Positions 63,321 through 64,000 of a stretch of 64,000 nucleotides of DNA are shown piece after piece. Below the pieces are notes generated by a model. That model saw only the letters and a list, made by a program, of their open reading frames with translations. It was not told the origin of the DNA and searched no databases. Origin of the DNA: Prorocentrum cordatum (lineage: Eukaryota > Sar > Dinophyceae > Prorocentrales > Prorocentraceae); the NCBI GenBank assembly GCA_963575745.1, contig CAUYUJ010018320.1:32501-96500 (forward strand). Direction: 5' to 3'. The position numbers were made by a program, and so were the translations under genes. Every line of letters starts with the position of its first letter. Position 1 is the first letter of the stretch.

Positions 63321-64000
63321 ACCCCCTCGAGCCGAGGAGCCGCTGGCGACCAGCACGCCCGACCCTTCTCGACAGGCCTCTCAGCTCGAGGGGGGCCGCG
63401 GGGGCGGCCGACCCCTCCGCCGTTGGGGGGGGGGCGGACGGGGCCAGGATGAGGATAGATCAGAAAAGAGGCCTCCGCGCCCCGAGGCTGTGCCCAAGGA
63501 GCCCCGCCCCCCTCCTCTCCCTCCCTCCCCGCACCGCCGCCCTCCAGGTCCGCCGCGCAGGCAACTGGCGCTCGCCACACCTCGCCCCCTAATTCCCACA
63601 GATGCGCAGTCGCCGCCCCCGTGCGCAAGCCACGCCGAGCGCATGCAACCCAGCCCTGGACGGCCTCCCTCATCGCACGAGGCCTCCTTGCCCGCACCTC
63701 CTCGTCCTCCTCGTCCCCTGCCTGTGGAGAGCGCGCCAGTTGCTTGTTTGGGGGAGGGCTTGGCGCGGGTCCGCCGATGGGCGTCCAGAGCGTTCCGGAG
63801 CGCTCCGGGGGCGTTCTGGAACGCCCTGAGCAGGCCTCGGCGCCCGAAGCCGCCGGCTCACAGAGATCCTCGGTCCGCCCTCGCCCGATTCTGTGCTCGT
63901 CCTGGCTTCGTCTCAGCCGGGGGGGGGGGGCGGCGCGCGGGGGGGCACGCCGGCGCGCACCCGCGGCGGGGGCGGCCGCGGATGGTCGCCGGGGTGCACG
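63321..64000. other. no gene recognised
   Basis: GC-rich unique sequence with open frames on both strands and no domain. Near 63790-63830, GCGTTCCGGAGCGCTCCGGG and GCGTTCTGGAACGCC form small overlapping palindromes. Confidence 0.4.

Noticed and set aside
1-64000. tRNA, rRNA or snRNA genes
   Set aside because: I looked for T-loop-like GGTTCGA-type sequences and conserved rRNA blocks and found none I could support.

Overview
The window looks like nuclear DNA of a dinoflagellate. The strongest marker is an exact copy of the dinoflagellate spliced leader (DinoSL) at 3780-3801, and a decayed copy sits at 27475-27496 just upstream of an intronless protein kinase gene. GC-rich unique sequence, very abundant microsatellites, and retroelements of LINE, Copia and DIRS type with dinoflagellate-style protein architecture agree with this. 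The species cannot be fixed from the sequence; a free-living, GC-rich genus such as Prorocentrum or a relative of Polarella/Symbiodiniaceae is a guess.

Layout. 1-3.8 kb: a cluster of short palindromes, one probable PH-like exon, an inverted-repeat element and microsatellites. 3.8-9.8 kb: a LINE that starts exactly at a spliced leader (ORF1 plus endonuclease/reverse transcriptase ORF2, the latter frameshifted) and lies between TCC-rich tracts. 9.8-18 kb: dispersed repeats, a second copy of the inverted-repeat element, a minus-strand relic of an unknown protein, and GC-rich duplicated sequence. 18-23.6 kb: two tandem-repeat arrays, then a decayed DIRS-like retroelement in which a cytosine-5 DNA methyltransferase joined to a DUF4326-like domain lies inside the RNase H domain. 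24-27 kb: a 0.27 kb duplication and a very large TATG/TACA microsatellite. 27.5-28.8 kb: an intact AGC-type kinase gene, the only convincing complete host gene. 28.8-43 kb: gene-poor DNA with foldback elements, a 77-bp satellite, a 169-bp near-perfect palindrome and many microsatellites. 43-63.3 kb: a giant GAG/GAT/GCT-rich satellite region carrying a full-length Copia LTR retrotransposon (45493-55178, LTRs about 97% alike) and a second LINE (about 56.4-60.5 kb), followed by an AT-rich island at 62.4-63.1 kb.

How it works together. Almost all coding sequence here is retroelement-derived and broken by frameshifts or stops. Three retroelements (both LINEs and the Copia) are bordered on both sides by GGA/TCC tracts, which suggests either insertion preference or repeat growth at element ends. 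The two spliced-leader copies indicate that trans-spliced RNAs were reverse-transcribed and put back into the genome. Four copies of a roughly 160-bp AT-rich inverted-repeat element with 7-8 bp target duplications, two of them beginning GT and ending at AG, resemble introner-type DNA elements.
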